A DNA stretch of 64,000 nucleotides from DATFKA01 sp042095835 (GCA_042095835.1 JBELML010000013.1:1-64000), one strand, 5' to 3'. Positions 16,605 to 26,172 are shown, numbered from the stretch's first letter. Made by a program: numbers and translations. The notes: generated by a model not told the origin, from the letters alone.

Positions 16605-17687
16605 CTAGGCCCATGCCTTCTTTAAGAAGTCAATCCAGTTTTTACTACAGATGTTTTCTATATCCTCCTTATTATAGCCTCTTTTTGTAAGTAATGCGGG
16701 TAGCTGCTGCAAGTCTGCGATGGTATCTATATCAGCTGGGCATTGTTCTCGGCCGAAAGCCCCGTCGAGGTCAGTACCTATACCAATATGATCGGTATTT
16801 CCAGCTATTTGACAAATGTGATCAATATGATCGATTACCTTATCTAAGGTCACCTTTCGTCCGGTAGGCGTACTCTGACCACGAATCCAATTAGGGCTCA
16901 ACATCCAAGCATCAAAAGCTACTCCGATGACCGCTCCTCGTTCTATAATAGCCTTTAGCTGCTCATCAGAAAACTGTCGATGATGTGGCACTAGCGCGCG
17001 ACAATTCTGGTGACTAGCCCAGATCGGCCCATTAAAGTGATCAAGCGCCTCCCAGAAACTTTCGTCACAAAGGTGGGTGACATCCAGGATAATATTCAAG
17101 TGTTCCATCTTTTTGAGCAACTGCTTTCCTTTTTCACCGATTCCACCCTTGGCATCCGTTCCTTGAGCGTAAGTACCAGGGCCATAATGAGCGGGGCCAA
17201 TAGCTCGTAGGCCATAGGCGTGGGCGCGCTCCAAATGCTCCATACTTAAAATAGAATCCGCCCCCTCTAAACTTAGGATCATTCCAATAGGTGTATGGAT
17301 AGGGTCGTTTTGCCAAACTTGCAGGTGCTGGTCCAAGGCTATTTTGTCTTTAATTAAGCGGATCGCTCCTACCTTTTCCATGGCCTGGTACCAAGCCAAT
17401 TGCCCCTGCGTTTGCGCCCAGGCTTGTTCTGGAGAATTCCAACTTGCTCCTGGTAGTTTATTGCTTTGCTTGGTGAAGCGAGCGATTTGTGTTCCCACAA
17501 CTAGGCCTATATTTCCTGCCCTTAATGCTGGAAAACTAACAGTGCCATTTTCACGATCTGGTTTATCGGTTCTACCTTTTTCCCAAGCTCGAATTTCTTC
17601 GATTGACCATCGGAGGTCTCGATTCCACTCCATAGCGTTCATGGCTAAATCTAGGTGAGCGTCAAAAAAGAATGGTTTATGTGGCAT
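16605..17687 (-). CDS. M19 membrane-dipeptidase family protein
   Basis: The protein (360 residues) matches the M19 (renal dipeptidase-like) family: the first metal motif HLD at 11-13, the bridging glutamate in SLEGAD, the later HLCD segment, and IGTDLDGAFG near the C-terminus. These zinc enzymes hydrolyse dipeptides, including D-amino-acid dipeptides. No signal peptide is present, so it is probably cytoplasmic. The start is preceded by a GTGATGTGATG low-complexity stretch, and the flippase gene diverges 94 bases away. Family assignment is firm. Confidence 0.88.
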   Translation of the reverse strand: MPHKPFFFDAHLDLAMNAMEWNRDLRWSIEEIRAWEKGRTDKPDRENGTVSFPALRAGNIGLVVGTQIARFTKQSNKLPGASWNSPEQAWAQTQGQLAWYQAMEKVGAIRLIKDKIALDQHLQVWQNDPIHTPIGMILSLEGADSILSMEHLERAHAYGLRAIGPAHYGPGTYAQGTDAKGGIGEKGKQLLKKMEHLNIILDVTHLCDESFWEALDHFNGPIWASHQNCRALVPHHRQFSDEQLKAIIERGAVIGVAFDAWMLSPNWIRGQSTPTGRKVTLDKVIDHIDHICQIAGNTDHIGIGTDLDGAFGREQCPADIDTIADLQQLPALLTKRGYNKEDIENICSKNWIDFLKKAWA

Positions 17688-17740
17688 ATTGTGATGTGAT
17701 GATATGAAGAAGTAGTGATGTGAAGTTATAGTATTTTACT
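17688..17740. repeat. Word-like low-complexity tract
   Basis: Variants of GTGATGTGATGATATGAAG repeat here between two divergent genes. The vocabulary is that of the tract at 2154..2262. No stable hairpin or promoter match was recognised. Confidence 0.4.
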
Positions 17741-17781
17741 AATGAGATCTCTACGAAAAAGCTACTTTTACAGTCTGTTGT

Positions 17782-19224
17782 ATGAATAGAGAGTTTCTAA
17801 TCAATATCGCTTTTTTATTGGGTATTAATCTGCTGATTAAGCCCATATACCTCTTTGGTATTGATCGAAATGTGCAAAACTTGGTATTTGAAGACTACGG
17901 CTGGTTGGCTACTTTTTGGAGCTTCACCTTCCTTTTTCAAATCATTGCAGATTTAGGTTTACAATACTATAATAATCGTAAAATTTCTCAGCATCGGCAA
18001 TTACTGAACAAGTATTTTCCTACTTTATTGGTACTCAAACTGGGATTAAGCGGCCTATTTCTAGTGGTGCTTTTCATAGCTGCTTATTTAAAAGGGTATC
18101 TACAAGCGTATCCATTGTTATTCTTCCTTTTGGCGATCAACCAGACCCTACTCTCTTTTTTATTATACTTCCGTACAAACGTGTCCGGTTTGGGGTATTA
18201 TCGTTATGACTCTTTCCTCTCTATTTTGGATAAACTGATGATGATTATTGTCTTAGGCATTATCCTTTGGGGAGGTGTAGGAAGGGAGCATTTTCAGATC
18301 GAGTGGTTTGCTATGGCGCAAACTTTTAGTTTGGTAGTGACTATTCTGGCGGCAGTTTTTATCGTCAGAAAACACTTCAGCAAGTGGTCATGGCGATTCA
18401 GTTGGCCTCTACTGAGGGTGATCCTCAAAGAAAGCTATCCTTACGCTTTGGCGGTCTTCTTAATGACCTTTTATACTCGGCTCGATATTGTTATGATAGA
18501 ATCTCTACTATCAGGAAGCAACCGCATCAGAGAGGCGGCCTATTATGTGGCCGCTTACCGGCTTTTAGATGCTGCCAATATGATCGGTTATCTCTTTGCA
18601 GCATTGCTGTTGCCCATGTTCTCCAGAATGTTTAAAGAAGGGCAGATGGTCAATAGCCTGGTTCATATCTCTATTCGATTGATTTGGGCTGGAGCCTTGC
18701 CCTTGGCGATTGGTGTATTTATATTTCAGCAACCCATTATGGAAGCTTTATACGATGAGGGCAATGCTTATTCGGGTCGTATTTTGGGTTGGTTAATCTT
18801 GAGTTTTATCGCCATCACTGGTACCTATATTTATGGTACACTCATCGTAGCTCATGGTAGCCTGATGAAACTGAATCGGGTTTACCTGATTAGTGTGATT
18901 ATGAATGTAGTTCTTAATCTTATTTTCATCAGAAGCCATCAAGCCGAAGGGGCGGCTTTTGCTACTTTAATCACTCAAAGTTTTGTACTCCTTACTCAGG
19001 TTCTACTCGCCAAACGCTGGATTCCTTTGAAATTTGATTTAAAGTTGCTTTTAAGAATAGGGCTTTACACCCTCGCTATCCTTGGTCTTGCTTGGGGAGT
19101 ACAAACTTGGGAGATCGTTTGGTTTTGGCAGTTTTTTATACTCTTAGTGGCGAGTCTTTTGTTGAGTTTGCTATTGAGGATGATTGATGTTTATGAAATA
19201 ATAAAGACTTATAAACCACAATAG
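17782..19224 (+). CDS. Wzx/MATE-like polysaccharide flippase
   Basis: The protein (480 residues) is almost wholly hydrophobic with about 12-14 membrane helices, and has the length and layout of polysaccharide biosynthesis (Wzx/RfbX) flippases in the MOP superfamily, which move lipid-linked sugars across the inner membrane. A TFYTRLDIVMI segment near 236 resembles the conserved region after helix 6. No glycosyltransferases are adjacent, so its cargo is unknown. Two secreted-protein genes follow on the same strand after a gap of 152 bases. Confidence 0.82.
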   Translation: MNREFLINIAFLLGINLLIKPIYLFGIDRNVQNLVFEDYGWLATFWSFTFLFQIIADLGLQYYNNRKISQHRQLLNKYFPTLLVLKLGLSGLFLVVLFIAAYLKGYLQAYPLLFFLLAINQTLLSFLLYFRTNVSGLGYYRYDSFLSILDKLMMIIVLGIILWGGVGREHFQIEWFAMAQTFSLVVTILAAVFIVRKHFSKWSWRFSWPLLRVILKESYPYALAVFLMTFYTRLDIVMIESLLSGSNRIREAAYYVAAYRLLDAANMIGYLFAALLLPMFSRMFKEGQMVNSLVHISIRLIWAGALPLAIGVFIFQQPIMEALYDEGNAYSGRILGWLILSFIAITGTYIYGTLIVAHGSLMKLNRVYLISVIMNVVLNLIFIRSHQAEGAAFATLITQSFVLLTQVLLAKRWIPLKFDLKLLLRIGLYTLAILGLAWGVQTWEIVWFWQFFILLVASLLLSLLLRMIDVYEIIKTYKPQ

Positions 19225-19376
19225 ATACATAGACAACATAGAGTTAGCTTCTTAAAGCTATGATTTCTATTTACCTATTGTGGTTAAAAATATTAGAAAT
19301 CTTCTTTTTGCAGGTCATACTTCCAGGACTCCTTACACTAAAGAGTGTATTGACAATAATTCAAAACCTGGAAGAC

Positions 19377-20402
19377 ATGAAAAACTTTATCACTCTAATA
19401 GTCCTTACTTTCCTTTTTTGTGGAAATACCTATGCACAGCCTGAGGGAGACAAAATCAGCGGTGCTCTTCAAGAATTTATGCAGACAGAGTTCATGCGTA
19501 AATATAATGACCTAAAAATCAAAGCAGAAAGTGAAATCACGGCTTTCATTGGTACAAGTGCTACTTATGAACCCAATGACGTCGCTAGGGTACAGATAGC
19601 CTATGATCGTACCGCCCAACGCTTCAATGGTTTGCTGGAAAAAATCAAGGCAGACTTCATGGATAATCAAAAATTAAAATACATCACCAAATTTCCAGGA
19701 TCTTACTCCCGCGGCCTGGAATTAGACATCAGAGAACTATCCGATTTTTACTCTGCCGAATTGCAGCAAACCCTAGCTGATGTGACCGGAAATCAACAGG
19801 ATGGTAGCGCTCTATTGGTATTACTGATCGATCTCGTGAAATTCTCAAGCTCGGCTATTCAGCATTTCAAGAGAATCAAACAAGAGGCAAGAAGATATAA
19901 TGATAGCTACTTGAATCGCCATTTCATACAACCCAATCGATTCAAAACATGGGCCGAATTGAGTGGCAATGGTACCTACCAAAATGATACCTACAACGAT
20001 CCGTATCAGCAAAACACTACTGATCCCTATAGCGACCCCTATCAACAGAATACAATCGATCCCTACAGTGATCCCTACCAGCAACAGAACAACAATACCG
20101 ATCCGTATCAGCAAAATACAAGTGACCCGTACAACCAGAACCCAACGAATCCATACGATACTAATCCAAACCAAAATCAGAATCCAAATGATCCTTTTAA
20201 TTTCGATGGTGCTACTAAAAGCGATTCGCTCAGCAAATTCTACCCAGTAGATTCTACTCAGCTTAAAAAGCAAGACAGTATTTATATCAAGCCAGCTACC
20301 AAAGACCAAAAGACGCTGAATAGCAAGCAAACTTATCAGCAGTACAAGGCTAAACAAAGAGCACTTCTCAAGAAAAAGCAGGAAGAAAAGAAAAAGAATT
20401 AA
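19377..20402 (+). CDS. Secreted Asn/Gln-rich repeat protein, unknown function
   Basis: The ATG at 19377 starts a clean signal peptide (MKNFITLIVLTFLFCGNTYAQ); the open frame extends upstream to 19260, but that part looks like intergenic sequence. The protein (341 residues) has a helical domain at 20-190. Next comes a disordered stretch of DPYQQNT/DPYSDPYQQ units (about 200-275, roughly 11 residues each), then a strongly basic, Lys/Gln-rich tail. I do not recognise the family. It is followed 81 bases later by a papain-like peptidase also bearing a signal peptide, so the two may form one exported unit. Confidence 0.7.
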   Translation: MKNFITLIVLTFLFCGNTYAQPEGDKISGALQEFMQTEFMRKYNDLKIKAESEITAFIGTSATYEPNDVARVQIAYDRTAQRFNGLLEKIKADFMDNQKLKYITKFPGSYSRGLELDIRELSDFYSAELQQTLADVTGNQQDGSALLVLLIDLVKFSSSAIQHFKRIKQEARRYNDSYLNRHFIQPNRFKTWAELSGNGTYQNDTYNDPYQQNTTDPYSDPYQQNTIDPYSDPYQQQNNNTDPYQQNTSDPYNQNPTNPYDTNPNQNQNPNDPFNFDGATKSDSLSKFYPVDSTQLKKQDSIYIKPATKDQKTLNSKQTYQQYKAKQRALLKKKQEEKKKN

Positions 20403-20466
20403 ACCACATAGATCACATAGAAATAGTAGAATTCCCTAGGTATTCTACTGTTCCTATGTGGTTTCA
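20402..20466 (+). promoter_or_regulatory. Hairpin in the gap between two co-oriented genes
   Basis: AACCACATAG and CTATGTGGTT form outer arms, and AGTAGAAT/ATTCTACT form an inner stem around CCCTAGG, spanning the stop codon of one gene to 18 bases before the next. There is no U-tract. It may attenuate or protect the transcript; the ACATAG words also occur near 19235. Confidence 0.45.
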
Positions 20467-20483
20467 GACCTTACCTAAATATC

Positions 20484-22025
20484 ATGAAAAAGTTATTATT
20501 ACTCCACATTCTTTTCTTTACTTGCAGCTTACTCCTGGCACAGTCGCAATACACTACCGGATTAGATCTGGATGATCCATATTATGATAAAGTGGAAGAA
20601 TTGCAGGCAGATGGCTCTAAAATCAATTTACCAGCAGAGGCTAGCTTATACGCTTATTGCCCATTTCCAAGAAACCAAGGTAGAGCACAATCATGTGTAG
20701 GCTGGGCTACTGGCTACAGTGCGCTTAGTATTGAAAAAGCCATCCAATACCAACTCAAAAGCCGAAAGCGGATTACCGATTATGCTTTCTCCGCCCTTTA
20801 TGTGTATAACCAAATCAAAGAAGGCGATTGTATGCGTGCAGGTTCAAGGATTAGTGATGCGCTGAATTTATTGGAACAAAAGGGAAATGTATTGGCTGCC
20901 CAATTTGACCATAATGTAGAAGATTGTAGCAGGCAAGTCAGTCCCGACTTGGATCAATACGCAGCGCGGTTTAGAATCAGTGATCACCTCAAGCTATTTC
21001 CAGTAAATGAAGCAGCAGATCAAAAGATATTCAAAGTCAAATACGCTTTATCCAAGAAAAAGCCTGTCATCATCGGCATGAAGATCCGACGCAATTTTTT
21101 CCAGTTGAATAATAAAGCTCAATTCTGGTGGCCAGAAATTGGAGACCGTACACCAGCAGGTGGTCATGCCATGACCGTAGTCGCCTACGATGATCGTCGC
21201 CAAGCTTTCTTATTGATGAATAGCTGGGGACCACAATGGGGTCTCGGTGGGTTCATCTGGGTAAAATATGATGTGTTTGCTGCTTATTGTAAATACGCTT
21301 ACATCATCCAAATAGAAAATGCTCTAGATGATTTTTGGGCCGATGCAATGGAACCTACCACTCAGGCTGCTATGCCAGAACCCATCCCTCAAAATCAAGC
21401 CAGCCAAATAAGAGCGAGAAAAAAACCTATTCCTCCTCCTAGACCTACAATGAAACCTCTGCGTAGAATGGCCGGGCAATTTCATTTCAAATACAATCCA
21501 CAAATCAACCAATACTCCTCACTATTCGAGGATGCCAAAGTACAATCGAGGGGCTTTTATTATCAACTACAGAAAAAAGATTGGCAAGTGGGGCAGCAAT
21601 TCCAATTGTCTGTCGACAACCTTCAACGCAACTCCTACGTCTACGTATTTAGTGTCAATCACAGCGGTCAGGTGTATATCCATTGGCCAAGGCGCGGGCA
21701 GCAATTATCCGCCTTGCAGCTCGAGGATAAAAATAATATCATAATCCCTGGTAAAAATAGGGCGCTAAAAATCACAAGTCCAGGTAAAGACTACCTAGTT
21801 ATACTCTTTTCGAAAAAACCACTTAGAGGACTGCATAATCTATTAGCGCAGTTAGAAGGTGCCCGGGAGGATTTACCTAATCGAATTGTGCAAACGCTTG
21901 GTGACTTTATGGTACCCCTTTCTGATATTAGCTACCATCCCAATCAAGTAGCTTTCCAGGTAAATACTCGCTCGAATGGCATGGTCGTCCCTTTAATTTT
22001 AGAGGTGAATAGTGTGGGGTTTTGA
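20484..22025 (+). CDS. Secreted papain-like (C1) cysteine peptidase with C-terminal DUF4384-like domain
   Basis: The protein (513 residues) has a signal peptide (ending near LLLAQ) and a C1 peptidase core. Gln69 and Cys71 lie in AQSCVGWA, His228 in GGHAMTV and Asn246 in NSWGPQWG, so the catalytic set is complete. There is no obvious long propeptide. After a proline-rich linker (about 300-330) a beta domain (about 370-450; YVYVFSVNHSGQVYIHWPR) resembles DUF4384, seen in envelope proteins. It is probably periplasmic or surface-exposed. It follows the repeat protein at 19377, a possible substrate or partner (inference). A G-rich low-complexity tract starts at its stop codon. Confidence 0.82.
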   Translation: MKKLLLLHILFFTCSLLLAQSQYTTGLDLDDPYYDKVEELQADGSKINLPAEASLYAYCPFPRNQGRAQSCVGWATGYSALSIEKAIQYQLKSRKRITDYAFSALYVYNQIKEGDCMRAGSRISDALNLLEQKGNVLAAQFDHNVEDCSRQVSPDLDQYAARFRISDHLKLFPVNEAADQKIFKVKYALSKKKPVIIGMKIRRNFFQLNNKAQFWWPEIGDRTPAGGHAMTVVAYDDRRQAFLLMNSWGPQWGLGGFIWVKYDVFAAYCKYAYIIQIENALDDFWADAMEPTTQAAMPEPIPQNQASQIRARKKPIPPPRPTMKPLRRMAGQFHFKYNPQINQYSSLFEDAKVQSRGFYYQLQKKDWQVGQQFQLSVDNLQRNSYVYVFSVNHSGQVYIHWPRRGQQLSALQLEDKNNIIIPGKNRALKITSPGKDYLVILFSKKPLRGLHNLLAQLEGAREDLPNRIVQTLGDFMVPLSDISYHPNQVAFQVNTRSNGMVVPLILEVNSVGF

Positions 22026-22560
22026 GGAAATTTGGGTGCTTGGGACTCGGGGAGGGAGAGAGACCAGGGGACTTTGGGTGAGGGGGACTCGGGGAGAGGG
22101 AGACTTGGGGTGTGGTGAGCGGGTGTTTGGGAGCAATTTACTTGACACTTGGCACATAGACATAATGACTTGGGGACTTGGGGAGAGGGGACTTGGGGAG
22201 AGGGAGACCCGGGGACTTGGAGAGGGGGTGTTTGGGAGCGTTTTAACATAAGACATAACACATACCACATAATGACTGGGAGACTCGGGGACTGGGAGAG
22301 GGGTGTTCGGGTGAGCGGGTGTTTGGTAGAGTTGTACTTGACACTTGACACTTGACACTTGGCACTTGGCACTTGGCACATAATGAATGGGAGACTTGGG
22401 GAGAGGAGTTGGGAAAATTGTACTTGACACCTGACACTTGACACTTGGTACCTGACACTTGGCACATAGCACATAACACATAATGACTTGGGAGAGGGAG
22501 TTGTCGGAACTCCAGAACCAGGGAGAGTATTTCAAGCTGACAAAGCGACATAGGAGCCTT
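22026..22560. repeat. G-rich word-like low-complexity tract
   Basis: This 535-bp non-coding tract fills the gap between two convergent genes. It is built from variants of GACTTGGGGAGAGGG and of ACTTGACACTTGGCAC, with CATAATGA spacers, in an irregular order rather than a fixed period. Many GGGG runs lie on the plus strand. The reverse strand is open in several frames giving Ser/Pro/Val-rich repeats, which I regard as artefacts. A shorter relative follows mnmG at 38480..38692. Confidence 0.8.
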
Positions 22561-22563
22561 TCT

Positions 22564-23022
22564 TCAGTAGAGTCGAGTAGTTTTGATGGTATACTTCCAT
22601 AGTTCAAAGCCGTCTTCATCTGTAAAAGTATATTGATAGCCAGCCGCTTTGAAGCATTCTTTGGAGGCATCGTGATCTGATTTGATGTAGGCCAAGAGGG
22701 AGGTGAGAGCTTGAATCTTATCTTCAGTAATTACAAGTTGCAGTATTTTTTTACCGAAACCTTTTCCTTGGAAATCGGGAGCCACCATGATCAGGATATA
22801 ACCAGTATCTAACTCTCTTTCTATTTCTACCATACCTACTAGCTTATTGTCAACGAAGGCGACCCAGGCCATGAAATTTGAATTTTTCAGAACCCTTTCA
22901 AGTTGACCGGCTACGGGAAAATAACCTTCGAGTCGCTGCTTAAAACTGTGATGCTCAAACCAGGAGACAATGGTTGAGAAATCTGTTTTTTGCAGTGGTT
23001 TTAAACTTAAGCTATCCTTCAT
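22564..23022 (-). CDS. GNAT-family N-acetyltransferase
   Basis: The protein (152 residues) has the GNAT fold. A central strand (LVGMVEIERE) is followed by MVAPDFQGKGFGKKILQL (about 92-109), whose Q/R-x2-G-x-G/A pyrophosphate loop binds acetyl-CoA, and by a C-terminal AAGYQYTF strand. The length is normal. The substrate cannot be inferred. It lies 23 bases downstream of the pyruvate-kinase-like gene on the same strand, so the two are probably co-transcribed. Confidence 0.85.
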   Translation of the reverse strand: MKDSLSLKPLQKTDFSTIVSWFEHHSFKQRLEGYFPVAGQLERVLKNSNFMAWVAFVDNKLVGMVEIERELDTGYILIMVAPDFQGKGFGKKILQLVITEDKIQALTSLLAYIKSDHDASKECFKAAGYQYTFTDEDGFELWKYTIKTTRLY

Positions 23023-23045
23023 TATGATGAAGTTGTCTAAGATTT

Positions 23046-24872
23046 TCAGTCCAAAAGCTTCTCCATCTGTGGGAGCATACGCTCGTGTTTCTCTTGCATA
23101 TGCTCTGCATCTCGCAAAATCGTATTCAAAAGACGGATGGCATCATTGATATAGGCTCCCTTATTCAACATCACACATTCTGCTTTAATGGATGAAGTAG
23201 CATCGGTGATTTCTGAGCGAGAAGGAAGGCCTTTCTTGGCCAAGTTTTCTAAAACCTGCGTAGCCCAAACCACTGGAATATGAGCAGCCGTACATAGTGA
23301 CAATATCTCCTGTTGCACCCTCCCGATATGGTGCCATCCTGTCTCCACCGCCAAATCTCCTCGTGCGATCATCACACCAACATACTTCACCTGCATAGCT
23401 GTGAGTAAGAGTTCAGCTAGATTATCATAAGCTTTACGGGTTTCAATTTTTAAGATAATACTGAGCTTATTGGCTACGCCATGCTTTCGGAGTTCGGTAA
23501 TGAGATCTTGCACATCTTCTTTTGTATTGACAAAAGAGAAGTTCACTACATCGGCATGTTGCGCTACAAAGGCCAAGTCAATAATATCCTTTTCTGTCAG
23601 GCCGCGAATCCCTAAATCTGATTTTGGGAAATTGATTCCCTTTTCTGCTTTTAATTTGGAGCCATTTAGCTTCGCTCTGGTGATCTTTACTTTAATATAT
23701 TCAGGACTAACCTCCTCTAAAAGTCCCTCAATTTTACCATCATCAAATAGAATAGCTTCTCCAGCTTTTACCCGTTCATAAAGCTGCGGAACAGGACAAG
23801 AAATATAGGCAGCACTCAACAAATTTCCATCCTCATCAAACTGAGCAGGTTCGCCAAAGGTCTCTGCTTTGAGAATCGTCAATTGATCTCCTTCGCGCAA
23901 AATGATAGATTGTTGAATAGGCGGAAGGTCGCCCACTGTGACAGCTGGTAAATTTCTGAATGGTGTCCGTATGGTGGTACCTGTGCCTATATAAGACGTA
24001 TCGTAGCAGTTGACCCAAATCTCCTGCTCGTGCTTGGCTACGACCTTCAGTCTACGTAGTTTATCACGAGTATCATACAGAGAGAGTTGGTCTCCAATAG
24101 ATAATTGCTCCATCCATTCGAGCGGTACGGGTAGGGTATTGGGTTCTGATTGCTCATCTATTTCTGGTACTAAAATGATCAGGGCAGGTGATATCACTTT
24201 TCCTAGACCATCGCGTACCGGAGAATATTTTCGCACTTTAGGCCCTGGTGTGATTGCTCCTGTTCGGATTTTGGGACCAGCCAAATCCATGGTGATCTTC
24301 ACATTTCGTCCAAGCTTTTTGGCTGCTTTTTTTACGTTCAAAATAATTTTCTCCCATACCTCTGGGCTGTCATGGGCGCAATTAATCCGCGCACAATTCA
24401 TCCCATTTTTGACCATTTGGTGGACTAGTGGGTAGTCTTCTGCAGCCTGTGTAGGTTGGGTCACCATAATCCTTACTCTGCGACCTTTAGACCGATAGCC
24501 TAGTACCTCTTTTGTGTGCTTAGTCAATAATCGTCCACTATTTTTAATAGAAAGGCCAGATTTTTTCGGGTTTTGATAGCTTTTTCCCAAGATTTTTTTG
24601 AGTATAAACTTGGTATTGAGTAGACTTGCCTTGATGTGCCCTTGTGCATTAGCAAAACGCGACATGCCTAACTTTTTGAGCTCTTTTTGCAAGCTCCTCA
24701 AATCTTGTCTTCGAAGGGTGTGGTAATGAATTAGATTTCGAGCACTTTTGTAATAACCAGGATGGATATCATCTAGAATAGTACGCATCATTTCCTCCTC
24801 ATGGTCTACCCTTTTCAAGATAGCATTGAGCTCGTCAATCAGCGGTCTTATTTTTTCTGGTTTGTACTTCAT
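23046..24872 (-). CDS. Divergent pyruvate-kinase-like protein with N-terminal extension
   Basis: The protein (608 residues) carries a helical N-terminal extension of about 130 residues, then a pyruvate kinase barrel: NCARINCAHD (near 160), MDLAGPKIRTG (near 198), a long inserted B-domain, FVNTKEDV, and MIARGDLAVETG (near 515). Several hallmark segments differ from normal enzymes: MLNKGAYI where MLSGETA is usual, and ARINCAHD for ARMNFSHG. The C-terminal allosteric domain is absent. It may have kinase activity in glycolysis or a different role; a canonical pyruvate kinase is not in this window. Membership is clear, activity uncertain. Confidence 0.78.
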   Translation of the reverse strand: MKYKPEKIRPLIDELNAILKRVDHEEEMMRTILDDIHPGYYKSARNLIHYHTLRRQDLRSLQKELKKLGMSRFANAQGHIKASLLNTKFILKKILGKSYQNPKKSGLSIKNSGRLLTKHTKEVLGYRSKGRRVRIMVTQPTQAAEDYPLVHQMVKNGMNCARINCAHDSPEVWEKIILNVKKAAKKLGRNVKITMDLAGPKIRTGAITPGPKVRKYSPVRDGLGKVISPALIILVPEIDEQSEPNTLPVPLEWMEQLSIGDQLSLYDTRDKLRRLKVVAKHEQEIWVNCYDTSYIGTGTTIRTPFRNLPAVTVGDLPPIQQSIILREGDQLTILKAETFGEPAQFDEDGNLLSAAYISCPVPQLYERVKAGEAILFDDGKIEGLLEEVSPEYIKVKITRAKLNGSKLKAEKGINFPKSDLGIRGLTEKDIIDLAFVAQHADVVNFSFVNTKEDVQDLITELRKHGVANKLSIILKIETRKAYDNLAELLLTAMQVKYVGVMIARGDLAVETGWHHIGRVQQEILSLCTAAHIPVVWATQVLENLAKKGLPSRSEITDATSSIKAECVMLNKGAYINDAIRLLNTILRDAEHMQEKHERMLPQMEKLLD

Positions 24873-25062
24873 AGCTTGGTTTATTGGAGCATTAAGGGTG
24901 TGGTTCTCAATTTAGCCTATTGTCGCAAGAATATCTAAAGAAAGTAGTAGGAACTTGTAAGAACAAGCATTAGAAAACACAAATAACTTTTACATCCTGA
25001 ATTTATCTTGCAAGCCGCGACAAATTTCCTATTTTTCAGGCTAACACGTTGATTTTATAAAA

Positions 25063-26172
25063 ATGAACTTCAATCTGTCCATAAAAACGCGTAGTCAAAT
25101 CCAAAAGATTTTTTGGATAACCGTGGCATGGACGATTGTGTCTGTTTTAGAATTTGGTATTGGCTACGCTACTGTACTACAGCTGAATGAGCAATTTAAT
25201 GTTCCTTTTCCCAACGAACTCAATCCTTATATTTTACTGCGTGGAAATATCTTGACTGGTATTGTTGCAGGTATCATTGGAGGAAGTGGCATTACCTTAC
25301 TCTGGGAAGAATGGCTGCGAAACAAAACGTATGGACAGGCACTATTGGGTATCTTTTTATCCTACGTGCTCATCTTTATCATCATTACGCTTTTCCGGGT
25401 TTTCTATTTTACGAATCAATTCGATTTTGACTTTATTGGCCTTAGAGCCATGAGCCCGTGGGAGCGTACCTGGTACTTTATGACCAATATCCCTAACTGG
25501 ATCAACTTTGTATTTTGGCTACTCGTCGTATTGGGCACCTTGATTCTGCTTCAAGTCAACGACAAGTATGGAACTGGTGTATTCAGGGCTTTTCTAATGG
25601 GTAAATATTTTCGCCCAAAGGGAGAGGAGCGTATTTTTATGTTTTTGGATTTAAGATCTTCTACAACCATTGCCGAACGTTTGGGAGAGGATAAATACTT
25701 CAATTTTCTCAACGATGTATTCAAGCACGCTACTACCGGAATTCTCCATAATCAAGGGGAGATTTACCAATACGTAGGAGATGAAATCGTGATCAGCTGG
25801 TCAATGGAGAAAGGTATTAAGAATGGGCATTGCATCCAGTGCTTTTTTGATGTGCAAATTGCTCTACGGCAAAAGTGGGATTATTACCAAAAGAAATATG
25901 GCGTACAACCAGAGTTTAAAGCTGGCCTACATAGTGGTCATGTGATGGCTGGTGAAATCGGCGTAGTAAAAAGGGATATTGTCTTTTCAGGCGATGTTTT
26001 GAATACCTCGGCTCGTATCCAAGCCAGATGTAATGAAATGGGCGTCAATCTTCTACTTTCCGAACATTTACTTAATCAATTGGTCCTTCCTCCTAATACC
26101 TTCAACCCCAAACGTATTGGAGAAATCTTACTGAGAGGCAAACAACAGAAAGTGGTTTTATTTACCCTATAG
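25063..26172 (+). CDS. Membrane-anchored class III adenylate/guanylate cyclase
   Basis: The protein (369 residues) has about four transmembrane helices in its first 170 residues and a C-terminal class III cyclase domain. The first metal aspartate lies in FMFLDLRSST (near 193-202) and the second in YVGDEIVISW, and the transition-state Asn/Arg are in DVLNTSARIQARC near 310. It makes cyclic AMP (or cGMP) from nucleotide triphosphates at the inner membrane. No effector gene adjoins. It is followed by a sulfatase gene 63 bases on, possibly in the same transcript. Confidence 0.87.
   Translation: MNFNLSIKTRSQIQKIFWITVAWTIVSVLEFGIGYATVLQLNEQFNVPFPNELNPYILLRGNILTGIVAGIIGGSGITLLWEEWLRNKTYGQALLGIFLSYVLIFIIITLFRVFYFTNQFDFDFIGLRAMSPWERTWYFMTNIPNWINFVFWLLVVLGTLILLQVNDKYGTGVFRAFLMGKYFRPKGEERIFMFLDLRSSTTIAERLGEDKYFNFLNDVFKHATTGILHNQGEIYQYVGDEIVISWSMEKGIKNGHCIQCFFDVQIALRQKWDYYQKKYGVQPEFKAGLHSGHVMAGEIGVVKRDIVFSGDVLNTSARIQARCNEMGVNLLLSEHLLNQLVLPPNTFNPKRIGEILLRGKQQKVVLFTL

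Noticed and set aside
19845..20357. 170-codon minus-strand frame opposite the repeat protein gene
   Set aside because: It is a shadow of the DPYQQNT repeats; the plus-strand frame has a signal peptide and sensible composition.
22026..22560. CRISPR array
   Set aside because: There is no constant repeat, no regular spacer length and no cas gene in the window.
21944..22670. Long minus-strand frames rich in Ser, Pro and CQV repeats
   Set aside because: They are translations of the low-complexity tract, open in several frames at once, with no start context or family similarity.
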